A stretch of DNA of 5,077 nucleotides. It comes from an uncultured Eubacteriales bacterium (GTDB taxonomy: Bacteria; Bacillota; Clostridia; Oscillospirales; CAG-272). Positions 5,052-5,077 of the stretch are shown piece by piece (the stretch's first letter is position 1; each line of letters opens with the position of its first letter). The stretch spans positions 1-5,077 of the forward strand of contig CAKSLR010000092.1 of NCBI GenBank assembly GCA_934467435.1, written 5' to 3'. Position numbers and translations under genes: made by a program. The notes below the pieces were generated by a model. That model had not been told where the DNA came from and made no database searches. It saw only the letters and a list, made by a program, of their open reading frames with translations.

Positions 5052-5077
5052 AAGAAAATTCCCCACCGGCGGAGCCC
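5052..5077. other. Non-coding tail, possible edge of a terminator
   Basis: After the HAD stop codon the sequence is A-rich (AAGAAAATT) and then GC-rich (CCCCACCGGCGGAGCCC) up to the window edge. This looks like the beginning of a GC stem flanked by A residues, as in a bidirectional terminator that would serve this operon and perhaps a convergent gene. The second arm would lie outside the window, so it cannot be confirmed. Confidence 0.3.

Noticed and set aside
1..5077. CRISPR array, transposon, phage or defence genes
   Set aside because: No regular direct repeats, transposase or integrase motifs, or toxin-antitoxin-like pairs were seen; genes are core metabolism and housekeeping.

Overview
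The window reads as a GC-rich chromosomal segment of a Bacillota (Firmicutes) bacterium. A clostridial lineage such as Oscillospiraceae/Ruminococcaceae is the best guess, but this is inference. Pointers are a ThiT-type ECF thiamine importer paired with ThiN-type thiamine pyrophosphokinase, a MurD with clostridial-looking motifs (GSDGKTT, NSSIDSTPTRT), A/G-rich Shine-Dalgarno sites, near-consensus vegetative promoters with 17-bp spacers, and an RNase P RNA that I read as bacterial type A. No mobile element, phage gene, CRISPR array, tRNA or rRNA is visible.

Layout. Bases 1-864 (minus) hold the first 288 codons of a lipoprotein with two tandem similar domains; its end lies outside the window. 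Just upstream of it, 901-2265 (minus) is a complete murD with its own promoter (2295-2323), so murD and the lipoprotein probably form one transcription unit. Bases 2386-2782 (minus) are rnpB, with a strong promoter on one side and an intrinsic terminator at 2345-2384 on the other. Bases 2818-3477 (minus) encode ThiT, preceded by a terminator hairpin, a TPP riboswitch and a strong extended -10 promoter. Divergently, 3757-4416 (plus) encodes thiamine pyrophosphokinase, overlapping by 16 bases a HAD-family phosphatase gene at 4401-5051. The last 26 bases are non-coding.

How it works together. The central part is a thiamine salvage module. ThiT binds external thiamine and, with a shared ECF energizing module encoded elsewhere, imports it; ThiN then pyrophosphorylates it to TPP. 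TPP should shut off thiT through the riboswitch. The divergent thiN unit has only a short leader and seems to escape riboswitch control. The co-transcribed HAD phosphatase could be a housekeeping phosphoglycolate-type enzyme or could act on thiamine phosphates; the sequence does not decide. murD (peptidoglycan precursor synthesis) and rnpB (tRNA 5' maturation) are housekeeping genes.

Most of the window is ordinary core genome. I do not see a new defence or mobile system. The points most worth checking are a hairpin lying exactly between the Shine-Dalgarno and the start codon of the lipoprotein gene, the duplicated domain of that lipoprotein, an rnpB promoter whose UP-element-like A-tracts are made of the last codons of thiT, and the thiN-HAD pairing.
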